Below, in pieces: positions 53,823 to 64,000 of a DNA stretch of 64,000 nt. The position numbers and the translations under genes are program-made. Every line of letters begins with the position of its first letter. The stretch's first letter is position 1. The stretch lies in NCBI GenBank assembly GCA_030180135.1, contig CM058231.1:49300235-49364234 (forward strand). The letters run 5' to 3'. Source of the DNA: Orychophragmus violaceus (lineage: Eukaryota; Streptophyta; Magnoliopsida; Brassicales; Brassicaceae). The notes under the pieces were generated by a model that was not told the origin of the DNA, did not search any database, and saw only the letters and a list, made by a program, of their open reading frames with translations.

Positions 53823-55533
53823 AACTGAAAATTAAGATAAAAGGATTTTAGTTAATATGTTCAATATGATTAATCTTATATTATACTTAATATGATCAAT
53901 CATGCATTATATTCAATAACCTAAGTTACCCTCAATAGAATATAATGATTCCAAGATCCACATATAACTAAGATCAAAGTGGGCCACTGGCCGTCACCCA
54001 ACCTTAGCTTATATCGGTAAGCCCTATGTCGGCTAATTATATCCGTGATATAACTCTTGGTTGTGAATCTGGGCCCGAGGCCCAATTCACTCTGATGTCT
54101 CAAGGCCCGGGACTCCCGATGGCCTAGTCAAGAAAACCAGACTATACAGTCACGTAATCATTAATGTCTGGGACTCCCAATGACATTTATGAATCACAAA
54201 CCGTCTTATCCACGCAAAAGTAGACACCCTCACACTGTAAGGCCATGAATACAATTGAATGGGCTTCGACAGCTGACATAGACTGGACAAGACATCCAAC
54301 GCTTGATATTATTGAGGTTTGTAGGTTTATTAAAATTTCATCCCAAAATAGAAGATTACTATTTTGGGAAACTTTCCTTTTTGGGAAACCTACTAATTTT
54401 GGAAACTTTCTAAAATTGGAAACTTCCTAAAAATTGGAAACTTTCTAAAATCGGAAACTTCCTAAAATTGGAAACTTTCTAAATATAGAAATTTCCTAAA
54501 ATCCAAAACATGCAAATCTAGAAACTTCTTATTTAAGAAACTTTCTAATTTCAAAATTTTGGAAACTTATTAATTTAAAAATCGATTTTATAATTTTATA
54601 AAATAAATTTTAAATTAATCTGATGAAAAGACTCAAATAATTGGCCCAATTGTTTTAACTTCTTGGCCCGAGGCCCAAGAATTGGTCCATGTCTAAGACA
54701 TAACCCAATTGCCCAATTAATTGACATAACCGGTCTGGTTCATTAAGATTGGTCTAACCAAAATTAATTACTACGACGACCACAATTGTCAACCGGTTAT
54801 TTACTAAACCGGATTTTCTCAATTTATTTGGTCCAACCAAATCAAATTAGAAAATCCTGGTTTAGGCACAAAATCCAATTTTTCGACTTTGGATTTCTTA
54901 TCCCGGTTTAACCAGAACTTAATAAAATTATTAATTCTGTTTATTAAACCGTGACGTTGATTTTAATCAAGTTTTTAAACCGAACCACCTAACCGAAATC
55001 GAACCGGCCCATTATCTTATGAACCGATCGTGGCTTCGCTCGATCGAGCAACAACCGAGCAGCCGCAAGCCGAGATCGGGACAGGACGGGACGATGGCCG
55101 GACGAGTGATCGGGACGGGAGGCGACGATTGGGACGAGATGCGATCGATCCGATCGATCGGCCCATCTCTCGCGATCGAACGCATGACTCGATCCATGCG
55201 TTGCCTGCGCCTCACGGTTGATCGGGAATGCAGGCTGGACTCGCCGGGACGATGCATGAAGCGATCGTGATCGCGTTGATCCGATCCGCTCGGTCGTCCG
55301 GTCCAGCTTGCCGCGATCGGATGATCACGCGACTCGATCCGCAAAGCGATCGGTCCGTGCATCATCAAACCGACGCATACCAAATCATATAGTTTGGTTT
55401 GCGATTTTTCATTAGTTTATTTAGGTTTCAATTCTTGTTTCTTAGGTGTTTTGTTCTTATCAGTAGATTGATTCAAAAACACCTTTTAAACAATCCTAAA
55501 CTTGAATCTAAACAAGAAAAACCAGAACCAATA
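53823..55533 (-). other. Copia-B leader
   Basis: About 1.7 kb between PBS and gag. It carries a GATCG-rich G+C-rich block (55018-55360) and a GGAAACTTTCTAAAATT-type array (54345-54570), in the same order relative to PBS and gag as in Copia-A. Frames inside the GATCG block are repeat by-products. Confidence 0.7.
55018..55360 (-). repeat. GATCG-rich block in Copia-B leader
   Basis: About 340 bp with many GATCG/CGATC words (for example GCGATCGATCCGATCGATCGG), strongly G+C-rich against A+T-rich flanks. It is the counterpart of 4780-5013 in Copia-A but with different detail. Confidence 0.75.
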
Positions 55534-55545
55534 GCTCTGATACCA
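55534..55545 (-). other. PBS of Copia-B
   Basis: TGGTATCAGAGC on the minus strand, one base from the 5' LTR. Confidence 0.9.
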
Positions 55546-55546
55546 C

Positions 55547-56185
55547 TGAAGGATCTTTTGTTGTTAATCCAGATTCAATTCATCAGATTAATAGATCCTA
55601 AACATGCCAGATCTAGGTTCTCTTGAATAGAAACAATGTAGATCTCACCTTTTTACCTGTTTTCTGCAGCGGAAAGAGATAGAACAGGTCAGAGATCAGC
55701 AGAACCACCAAGGGATGGATCCTCCAAAGGCTCACACACGCACACCGGGAATTTGGCTGCTAGACCGAGCAAAGAGAGGCCGCAGACAGAGAGAAAAGAG
55801 GCGCAGGAGCTTCAGAGAATTAGAGAGCTTTAGGTCAAGTTTTATTCATTAAAACTCCCTTTAGTTCTCATGGGCTTTTGGGCCCAATTCTCAGTTCTGA
55901 TTAAATCCCATGGATTTAATCAGGCCCTTTATACTCTCTAAGTACAGTAAATGCCTAGCACTTTTACCGTACTTCTGCTAAACCGTTCCTTCGTATTTTC
56001 CCGTTAGCTTAGGCGTGTGACCCATATGGGATCATATAATAAAGGCAATAAGTCCAAGACTTATAGATCATGAGCGGACTCTAGCAAGCCATCATGACCC
56101 CCAGTATTATATGACTTATGTCTGATCATTGGCATACTCTTACTTTCTAGAGACAGTACCGAGATTACTGGACACAATTCCAACA
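55547..56185 (-). repeat. 5' LTR of Copia-B
   Basis: 639 bp. The inverted repeat with 12-bp arms is at 55897-55923. Confidence 0.93.
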
Positions 56186-56190
56186 GTGTG

Positions 56191-56817
56191 TTCCTTGGTG
56201 TAATTGTCAGGTTACAACCTAGCACATAATCAACTAGGATCTAGGTGATTTGCAGTTGAATCATAAACAGATCAGATTCATTACCTTATGATTGCAGCGG
56301 ATTGATCAAAGGAATGAAGAGATCACAGAGAGCTGATGATAACCGGCTCCTCCTAGGTATCCACACTCTTACAAGCTACTGGATCAGGCTGCTAGACCAA
56401 GTTGGAATCAACAGAGAGAGAGAGGACGGCTAGACCTAGAAAAGTCGCAGAAGACTGGTGTTTATGGCGCCTCCCCTCTTCCTTATATGGGCCCAAGTGA
56501 TTAAACTAATGGCCTATTAGGCTTTTGGGCCCAAGACCCAAATCAGACAAAATAACTGTATTTGTCTGGCCCAATTCTCTGTACAAATACAGTAAATGCC
56601 TTGCATCTTACCGTATTAATTCCATTTAACTTTCCCGTTAGCTATGGTGTGTGACCCTTTGGGATCATACAATACTGGTAATAAGTCCTAAACTTATAGA
56701 TCAAGAGCGGACTCTAGCAAGTCATCATGATCGCCCAGTATTTATGACTTATGTCTGATCTCGACACTTATCATACTTTCTAGAGATAGTACAGTAGATT
56801 TCAGGACATTCCCAACA
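56191..56817 (-). repeat. 3' LTR of Copia-C (main piece)
   Basis: Continues from 48922 across Copia-B and ends TTCCCAACA. It contains the inverted arms CTGTATTTGT (56556-56565) and ACAAATACAG (56583-56592). Confidence 0.92.
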
Positions 56818-57650
56818 ATCTACCACTTGTACTGGAATTCTACATTCCCTAATCCTTTTGTCTCAATATCTCGATCTGGCATAAGGCAAGATGCGTGTCA
56901 TCCTTATATAGCCAGACCATGTTCATCGGACCAGATTTGATACTGACAATGCAAACGACTTGGGCAAGTCCGTTTGGGAGTGGCCACTGCTCTTACCAGC
57001 TATCAAGTCTCCGATTGGCCTAGAGATATTACCTCCGTTAAACGGCAGGGACAAATCCCATCTTGTTCCATCACTATGAACTACACACTTCATAATACAC
57101 CCAACCAAGGTCCTTATAGCTCCCAGTTACGAAACAGCGTTAGACAATGATCAAAGTGCATCAATCCATGTGCAGCCACATGCATGCGAACTCAGGTCTA
57201 AGGACTATACTCTATAGTCGTATATGAGAACCTCTTATGACACAGATATTAATATCTTGTAGAGTTCTCTTCAGCGGGCCATGTCCGGTCATATGCTCCC
57301 CTACATATACCTATGTGTCGACTTTGATGCCGCGCATCTATGACCCCTCGAAACTTGGTCATAAGTCTCAACACAATCTAGTCTCAAGTGGTTGTTGGTG
57401 TTCCAATTTCAACAACCTTCGACTATGGACACTATGATTTATGTCATTTCGTTAAATATGGGGTTTCAGGATCAAGTCTACTCATGTACTTCGATGGCCC
57501 ATATATAATGACATGAATCATTTTGGAACGATTATTCATATCACAGTTAAAATAATCCAGAAATAATAAATTTCATAAACATAAAATATTATGTTTACAT
57601 GAACCTTTCAAAACAACTAAATAAAGCCCTTTACAAACTCCCACTGAAAT
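56818..57650 (-). other. Copia-C 3' non-coding region
   Basis: Similar to 49560-50400 of Copia-B. The tract next to the LTR is less purine-pure (complement of ATCTACCACTTGTAC). No gene was seen. Confidence 0.55.
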
Positions 57651-60172
57651 TAAGACTACATCTTAATTTCACTTATCCTACAGCTACAGTCCGCGACTCG
57701 TGCTTAGGCCTAAGGAGTGGCTTCGTTAATAGATTAGCAACGTTCTCATTCGTTGAAACTTGCTGATCTACTTAACACCTCTGTCATTTATCTCACGGAA
57801 TAGGTTATACCTACCCTTAAGGTGTTTGGACCTCTGATGTGCAGCTAGTCTCATCTATGCTGGGAATCACATCAAGTTCAGTGATGAACTCTTCTTTCCA
57901 AACAACCTCTTTCGCCGCTTCCCAAGCTGCGAAATGTTCAGCTTAAGTCATGGAGTCAGCAACAGTGCCTTGCACCGCCAGACAGACACAAGATATAACC
58001 GGACTGTGACCGGAAATCATCTTTGTCTGTTGGTAACTTGCCTTTCAGACTCTACCGACTTGTAGCACCTCACTTTCTCCGTAAATCAAGAACTTATCCT
58101 AAGTATTTTCCAAATACTTGAGGATATTCATTACGTCTATCCAGTGATTCTTTGCTGGATTTGACTGGTCTTTAATTGTCTTGCTTAACATTAAAGCAAC
58201 ATCAAAACAAGTACGTGTCATGGCATACATGATAGATCCAATTTCCGACGCATATGGAATCTCATCCATGCATTCAAGCTCAGCAGTTATCGTAGGACAC
58301 TGTTTCTTGCTTAACGTAATGCCATGTGACATTGGCATAAAACCCTTCTTGGAATGCTGAAAACGTGTAGGACTTTGTCAATATAAGAATCCTGACTTTG
58401 TCCTATCAGCTCTTTTGAATCTCTATCTTTAGATCCAAAATCCAAGAACTTACGTGGCTTTACCCATATCAATCATAAAACCAACTCCCAAGCCAGTCCT
58501 TTACCGACTGCAGCATTGGAACGTTATTTCCGAGAATTAGTATGTCATCGACATACACTATGAGAAATGCAACATCGCTCCCACTTATCTATTAGTAAAC
58601 GCACAGTTCCACTTTGTTCCTGTTCAAGTCAAAACCTTGACTACTTCAACAGAACGAAGATTCCAACTCCGATATGTTTGCTTCCATCCATGAATGGATC
58701 GATGAAGCTAACTTACACACAGTATAATTTTTCGGAGTCCAGGCTCACTTTCGCTTCTGTGAATTTCGCAGGTTCGTCACTTTCAATGATCATCAGATCA
58801 TGGCAATTAATCACGAGAAATCACTCTCGGATTAGTGACGGATTCATTCAGATCTGCGAACTTCAGGCTCTACAGGTGTAGATTCTACAGAAATCTGTAA
58901 ATCCATCCGCTGCTCTCCCTCAACAGGTTGAGCAGCCTCCTGTATTTCTCGAATTTCTTCGAGTTATACTTTTACTCCCACTGTTCTTCTTGGAAAGCAA
59001 CTTCCCTTTTAGAAAACAGAATTCCGAACAACCTAACTTCGTTTTCGGAATGGACGTAAAAGTGACAAGCCTTGGTTTCCCTAGGACAACCAGTGAAGTA
59101 GCACAACTACAAATACTCAGTAAAGACGAATTTGGATCATTTCCAGTCCACATTTATGTGGTGTCTTTCAACTGATATTGGTGGAACTATTTCAGCGTAA
59201 ACTTAGATATTTCTGAGCGTTATTCATAAAGAATATCATGGAAGATTCGTGTGACTCATCTTTAATCATTTCTAATAAGATCTGATTCTTTCTCACAGAA
59301 ACACCTCCAGGTTTTCAGGAGAAATGAGCTGTGAAACGACTTCACACTCATTCAGATGATCACACCATCAATGACTTAAGTATTCTCACTCGTGATCTAA
59401 TCCAGAGTCTCAATACTTCTGTCACTCAGATTCTATACCTCATTCTGGAACTCTTTCGACCATTTCAAAGAATTCCGACTCGTGTCTCATCAAATGAACA
59501 CAATCATACTCACTGAAGTAGTCAGTAAATATAATGAAGTACAGGAAATTTTCTCTGACATTACTGCTCATCGGGCCACATACATGAGTATGTTCAAGGT
59601 CCAATAAGCCTTTGGGCCTTTCTCTAGCTCGGATAAGATGGGCCATTTGTCTTTTGGTCCAGTAAGCAGAATTCAAGTCTCATAAGATATCCGATCAAAT
59701 GAGCCCAAAAGTCCATAACTATGGGATTTCTGAATCCGACTCACTCTATGTGACCAAAACATTTACGCCAAGAAAAATCAGGTTTAATTCATCAGATTTA
59801 AACCAATTCGGTATTTATGTTACTTTTAGGCACTCTTTGGTTTAAGATATAAAACCCATTCCTTGAATAGGGTGCTACAATCAATATTTCATTGAGATCA
59901 AAAGAACAAAACTTGTCTTTTATCAAAATGAAAAACATTCAAATTCTTACAAGAAAATGAAAGACAACTCTGCTTAAAGCAGGTACATTGTAGCAATTAC
60001 TTAATACAAAACCAAGCCTCAAAGGCATCTACAAGTGAAAACCCTACGGCTGAGGCAGCATCCATAGCTCCTTCCAGACATGCAGTTCCACTTGCCCTTC
60101 CTTCAACGTTCTAATGTTACTTAGGCTCTGCATATTATAACAAATATCAGTGCCACAACCAGTATCCAATAC
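57651..60172 (-). pseudogene. Copia-C decayed pol remnant
   Basis: Fragments match Copia-B: integrase scrap 59440-59676 (HTHVCGPMSSN), RT scraps at 58920-59153 and 58099-58338 (ASEIGSIMYAMTRTCFDVA), and the RT catalytic box at 58541-58555. The shortened integrase-RT interval seen in Copia-B is shared, so the defect predates both insertions. Confidence 0.7.
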
Positions 60173-61063
60173 CTATAAGGTAGAACTTGAAGTAATAACA
60201 TGAATACCTGAGGAAGTAGTCTCATACATCAACTTCAACTCCTCATAAACTTCCATGAATTTAATGCAATATCTCTTCCAATGCCCAGTCTCTTTACAGT
60301 AGCAGCACTTACCAACGTAAGATGTATCTGACTCGGGCTCAGAAGACACACGCTTGCCATGATTCAAAATCTGGACAACTTTGTCTTCACCCTTGTCAGT
60401 ACTAGGTTTAGTAAACCTACCCTTCTCCATTATGAGATTATACAGGGTACTCTTCACGTTTGGCTCAACTGTCTTGAGCATATCATGCAGTTCAGTCAGC
60501 GTCTTCGTTAAGCCTTTCTTGATATAGTTCCTTCTGAACTTATCATAGCTTGACGGCAGTGACTGCAGAATGATCTCAGTTGTCAATTCTTGGCTAACCG
60601 GATAATCCAGATTCCTCAGGTTATCAATGTAACCCATCATTTTACTGACATGAGGACTCACTGGATGATCATTTGGTAGCTTGCAGCTAGTGAGAGACTT
60701 AACCAACTGGTATCTCTCCACTCTTACCTGCTCCTGAAATTTCAATTTCAGGCTGCTGATCATCTCTATTGGCGACTCCATGTTCTCATATTGCTTCAGC
60801 AAATCTGAGTCCATGGTAGCCAATATCAGACCACGCACATCTACCGCATCATTATAATGCTTATTCCAAGCATCATATACTGCATGAGAGGCATTGGACC
60901 CGATCCTCTCGGGGAGAGCTCTCTCAAGGACATAGTCCTTTCTCTCCTGCCTGAGGACTAGCCTCAGGTTCCGCGACCAAGTCAAGAAATTTGATCCGTT
61001 CAGTTTGTCCATCTCAAGGACAGACCGGATCGAGAAAGTGTTTTGATTGTTTGTGCTAGTCAT
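60173..61063 (-). CDS. Copia-C Gag
   Basis: 296 residues ending at a TAG where Copia-B continues into the protease motif. It has the same architecture as Copia-B Gag, with the CCHC knuckle near residue 253 (CCYCKETGHWKRYC; one residue before the last Cys changed from Asp to Tyr, ligands intact). It is probably still able to form a particle protein. Retention of this frame beside a dead pol is notable. Confidence 0.85.
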   Translation of the reverse strand: MTSTNNQNTFSIRSVLEMDKLNGSNFLTWSRNLRLVLRQERKDYVLERALPERIGSNASHAVYDAWNKHYNDAVDVRGLILATMDSDLLKQYENMESPIEMISSLKLKFQEQVRVERYQLVKSLTSCKLPNDHPVSPHVSKMMGYIDNLRNLDYPVSQELTTEIILQSLPSSYDKFRRNYIKKGLTKTLTELHDMLKTVEPNVKSTLYNLIMEKGRFTKPSTDKGEDKVVQILNHGKRVSSEPESDTSYVGKCCYCKETGHWKRYCIKFMEVYEELKLMYETTSSGIHVITSSSTL

Positions 61064-62511
61064 AACTGAAATTTAGAGATAAATAGAGTTTTAGTTATTC
61101 AGTTCATAAAAGAGTAATCTTAATAACTTATAAGAAAACTCGCATTGCATTCAAAATTTCTTTGTTTAACCTCATAAGAATGCAATGATTCCGAGACCCA
61201 TGTTCAGCCAAATCCAAAGTGGGCCACTGGCCGTCACCCAGAAGTAGCTTTACTTGGTAAGCATACACACAGCTAGTTATATCCATATAACTCTCGGTTG
61301 TGGATTGGGCCCAAGGCCCAATTCACCAGATGTCTCAAGGCCCGGGACTCCCGATGGCCCAGTCAAGGAAACCAATCTCTTACAGCCAAATAATCACTAA
61401 AGTCTGGGACTCCCAATGAAATTAGTGACTATATACTAATTTACTTACGCAAAAACAGACACCTCACACTGTAAGCCATATCTGTAATTGAATAAGCGTT
61501 AAGTAGCTGACAAGATTGGGCAAGACATCCAAGCTTGATATTGTTTTTGAGGATTTTAGGTTTCAATAGATTTCCTCCCAAAACAGAAGATTACTATTTT
61601 GGGAAACTTTCCATTTCAGGTAACTTACTAAATGTGGAAACTTTCTATTTAGGGAAACCTACTATTTTTAGAAACTTTCTAAATCGGAAACATACTATTT
61701 TTAGAAATTTCCTAACATGCCAAAATTAGAAACTTCTAATATTAGAAGCTTTCTAATTTAATGTTTTATTAAAGTTTTCGGTTGGGTCACAAATTATAGG
61801 CCCAATTCTTGGCCCAAGACCACAGAATTCCAATTGGCCCAATAATTTGACATAACCGAGTCGGTTCATTAATTCTGGTCCAAGACCAAATTAACTACTA
61901 AATCCAACTGGTTATTTACTAAACCAGACCAGCTCTAAATTATTTGGTCCAACCAAATCAAACTTAGACCAGCCTTCGGTTTAGGTTAAAATTCAATTTT
62001 TTTGAATTTAAATCCAGTTTAACCAGAAATTAAATAATACCAATTGTATTAAATAATTTCCAGCAAACCGCGATTTGGTTAACCGCTTGAACCACAATTA
62101 TCAAAGCTATCAATCGTTTTTTTTTTGTCATTTGCTTAAAAACAAAACTTGATTGATGGCTAACCTAAAGTCAACAAGTGATTCGTTTGATACTTGAGTC
62201 AATAATTGATCACTAACCAATTACTTATTCTTACAACATCAATCGCTAATTAATTCATTAAACAATCACTTTGACCTTAAGCCATTAAGCAAATCGTACG
62301 ATACTCAATTCAACAATCATGACATTAACGATTCATACAAAAACGATAGTCAACATGCGATTGATACAAAATCGACTTTGATCAAAAAGCTTTCTTATCG
62401 ATTTCTTATTTCTAGGTTTTCAAAGTTTCAATCAATTTTATTCATTAAAATCGATTCATCAAACTAATAAACAACCTAGTATGATCCAAAAAGCAAAAAC
62501 CTAACAACCTG
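61064..62511 (-). other. Copia-C leader
   Basis: Holds a GGAAACTTTCTA-type array (about 61590-61755). Toward the PBS (62100-62500) is an A+T-rich region with many ATCGATT/GATTGAT words in place of the GATCG block of A and B. No gene was seen. Confidence 0.6.
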
Positions 62512-62523
62512 GCTCTGATACCA
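62512..62523 (-). other. PBS of Copia-C
   Basis: TGGTATCAGAGC on the minus strand, one base from the 5' LTR. Confidence 0.9.
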
Positions 62524-62524
62524 C

Positions 62525-63168
62525 TGAAGGATTATGTGTGTTCCTTGGTGTAATTGTCAGGTTACAACCTAGCACATAATCAACTAGGATCTAGGTGATT
62601 TGCAGTTGAATCATAAACAGATCAGATTCATTACCTTATGATTGCAGCGGATTGATCAAAGGAATGAAGAGATCACAGAGAGCTGATGATAACCGGCTCC
62701 TCCTAGGTATCCACACTCTTACAAGCTACTGGATCAGGCTGCTAGACCAAGTTGGAATCAACAGAGAGAGAGAGGACGGCTAGACCTAGAAAAGTCGCAG
62801 AAGACTGGTGTTTCTGGCGCCTCCCCTCTTCCTTATATGGGCCCAAGTGATTAAACTAATGGCCTATTAGGCTTTTGGGCCCAAGACCCAAATCAGACAA
62901 AATAACTGTATTTTGTCTGGCCCAATTCTCTGTACAAATACAGTAAATGCCTTGCATCTTACCGTATTAATTCCATTTAACTTTCCCGTTAGCTATGGTG
63001 TGTGACCCTTTGGGATCATACAATACTGGTAATAAGTCCTAAACTTATAGATCAAGAGCGGACTCTAGCAAGTCATCATGATCGCCCAGTATTTATGACT
63101 TATGTCTGATCTCGACACTTATCATACTTTCTAGAGATAGTACAGTAGATTTCAGGACATTCCCAACA
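62525..63168 (-). repeat. 5' LTR of Copia-C
   Basis: 644 bp, TGAAGGATTATG...TTCCCAACA in plus-strand order. Uninterrupted; it confirms the join across Copia-B. Confidence 0.95.
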
Positions 63169-63173
63169 ATACC

Positions 63174-63214
63174 AAGCCCTTAGGTGAGAAAATTAAGTCA
63201 AATTAAGGGTGAAG
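63174..63214 (-). other. F 3' tail, right of Copia-C
   Basis: AAGCCCTTAGGTGAGAAA matches 35778-35795 of D's tail directly after the ATACC duplication. It ends at TGAAG, where element G begins. Confidence 0.65.
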
Positions 63215-64000
63215 TGATATATCATGGTTTTTACCGGTTTTATGCCATGATATAAGTATGTTTTAGAGTCTTTTTGGAGTAATTGGAGCATTTTGGTGCA
63301 TTTTGGAGTTTTGATCCGAGAGATAGAGCTCACTGTCCAGAACAGAGCAATGTGTTGATCGACACACATCAGCATCGATCGATGCACAGCGAGTTGGGCC
63401 AGTATCGGCGAGAGTTAATGAAGAATAATGAATTTGCAAGATTGCCCAGAAGTTCAAGATATTTACACAGGAGCCCCAAGACGTGATTTAGCTATTTAAT
63501 TAGGTTTTAACTTCAGATTTTAAATACGCTATCATACTTGGGAGCAGAGAGTTTTTAGAGCTATTTGGGGCTGATCTGATCCTGTACTACATCTTGTTTT
63601 TGAAGAAGATTTTGAACCCCTTTACTTGTTTAATCTCTTTTATGATATCTATTTATTCATTGATCATGTTTTCATTATCTATGTCTGAGTAGATTCATAG
63701 TTAGGTTTAGGGATTCTCAATAAGGATTTTATGACTTGCTAGATATTATTAATTCAGTTAAGGATTCATATCAATAGATGTTCTTCAATCTAAATTGTGT
63801 TTAATGCTAGTTCTAACTTGATCACTTAGAATCTAGATCTTAGGTTGCTAGATTGACATGAAAGTGGGGATTACAATCTGAACTATTTAGGTTGAGCAAT
63901 TGAATTACTCGCAAAGAAATTTGGTTTAATTGAATTGTGAACATATCGAACTTGATCATTAAAGCTGGTTTAATCTGTTAGGAATTACAAAGACATTTGG
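63215..64000 (+). mobile_element. Element G: 5' part of an Athila-type LTR
   Basis: Starts TGATATATCATGG and aligns in plus orientation with the solo LTR (12400 onward) and the reverse of D and F LTRs, to the window edge. It carries TGTGTTGATCGACACA (63351-63366) and GCATCGATCGATGCAC (63372-63387). The expected target duplication is TGAAG (63210-63214). Whether it is a full element or solo LTR cannot be told here. Confidence 0.8.

Larger units (their letters stand above)
48923..56185 (-). mobile_element. Copia-B: gag-only copia element nested in Copia-C
   Basis: LTRs 48923-49559 (637 bp) and 55547-56185 (639 bp), with TSD GTGTG (48918-48922 and 56186-56190). It lies inside the 3' LTR of Copia-C. 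PBS is at 55534-55545 and the PPT adjoins the 3' LTR at 49561-49572 (complement of AAGTGGGAGA). The LTR pair differs by about 13 substitutions and two indels. Internally it matches Copia-C, including the same shortened pol remnant, while the first ~250 bp of its LTR match Copia-A. Confidence 0.93.
48907..63168 (-). mobile_element. Copia-C: gag-only copia element
   Basis: LTRs are 48907-48922 plus 56191-56817 (3' LTR, split by Copia-B) and 62525-63168 (5' LTR), with TSD ATACC (48902-48906 and 63169-63173). Over the shared ~640 bp I find one substitution and one single-base indel. PBS is at 62512-62523 (minus). Without Copia-B it is about 7.0 kb. Gag is largely open but pol is a decayed, shortened remnant, so it cannot supply its own RT or integrase. 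Confidence 0.93.
23833..63214 (-). mobile_element. Element F: Athila-type element, 3' LTR and tail only
   Basis: The 3' LTR (minus orientation) is split into 23833-24540 and 47770-48268 by element E. It is followed by F's 3' internal tail 48269-48906 and 63174-63214, which is split by Copia-C. It is then cut by element G at 63215. The LTR aligns with D's LTR (TGATAGG start and CATGATATATCA end on the plus strand), and the tail aligns with D's tail (35130-35820). No pol of F is in the window. The likely left target duplication is ATAAA (23828-23832); its partner should lie beyond the window. Confidence 0.8.

Noticed and set aside
55012..55383. 123-codon minus-strand frame and plus-strand partners in Copia-B leader
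   Set aside because: Open frames on both strands over a GATCG-word repeat block, with composition set by the repeat.

Overview
The window looks like pericentromeric or other heterochromatic DNA from a flowering plant, probably a Brassicaceae relative. The reasons are Athila-type Ty3/gypsy elements with an ATHILA ORF-1-like protein, TNT1-94-like Ty1/copia elements, a CACTA-type transposon end, and no recognisable complete host gene. Almost every base can be assigned to LTR retrotransposons, many inserted into one another. Element boundaries below come from TG...CA termini, matched LTR pairs, primer-binding sites (PBS), polypurine tracts (PPT) and 5-bp target-site duplications (TSD) read by eye. 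Letter names (A to I) are local labels, not published family names.

Left part (1-18772): a decayed LTR scrap (1-132) is followed by element H (436-18772, minus strand, TSD GTTGT). H is a non-autonomous element with LTRs up to 3.6 kb and one proline-rich protein carrying many CCHC zinc knuckles, with no pol. Two later insertions split H: Copia-A (3913-11658, plus, TSD CGAAT, LTRs differing by one base, gag-pol broken only by one in-frame TAA) and a solo Athila-type LTR (12400-13561, TSD GACCT).

Middle (18773-23832): a CACTA-type end, a short A+T-rich stretch with a possible orphan exon, a CCGAAC-rich repeat, and the 5' half of a decayed copia element (Copia-I).

Right part (23833-64000): Copia-I is cut by Athila-type element F (minus, only its 3' LTR and tail visible). 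F's LTR is cut by Athila element E (24541-47764, plus, TSD ATTGC, one uninterrupted 1,906-residue gag-pol). E's second ORF is cut by Athila-type element D (33937-43721, minus, TSD TTGAG). F's tail is cut by Copia-C (48907-63168, minus, TSD ATACC), whose 3' LTR is cut by Copia-B (48923-56185, minus, TSD GTGTG), and again by element G (from 63215, plus), which leaves the window.

Coding regions serve the retrotransposition cycle only: Gag (particle, RNA binding), protease, integrase, reverse transcriptase and RNase H. Copia-A and D carry near-complete sets. B and C keep only gag and are probably mobilised in trans by relatives such as A. H likewise keeps only a gag-like protein. The most unusual signal is a set of short inverted motifs built from GYRWCGR half-sites. 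They occur as paired palindromes in LTRs of both Copia-A and the Athila-type elements, in leaders, and in frame between domains of D's polyprotein. Element E carries a spaced version as tandem clusters.
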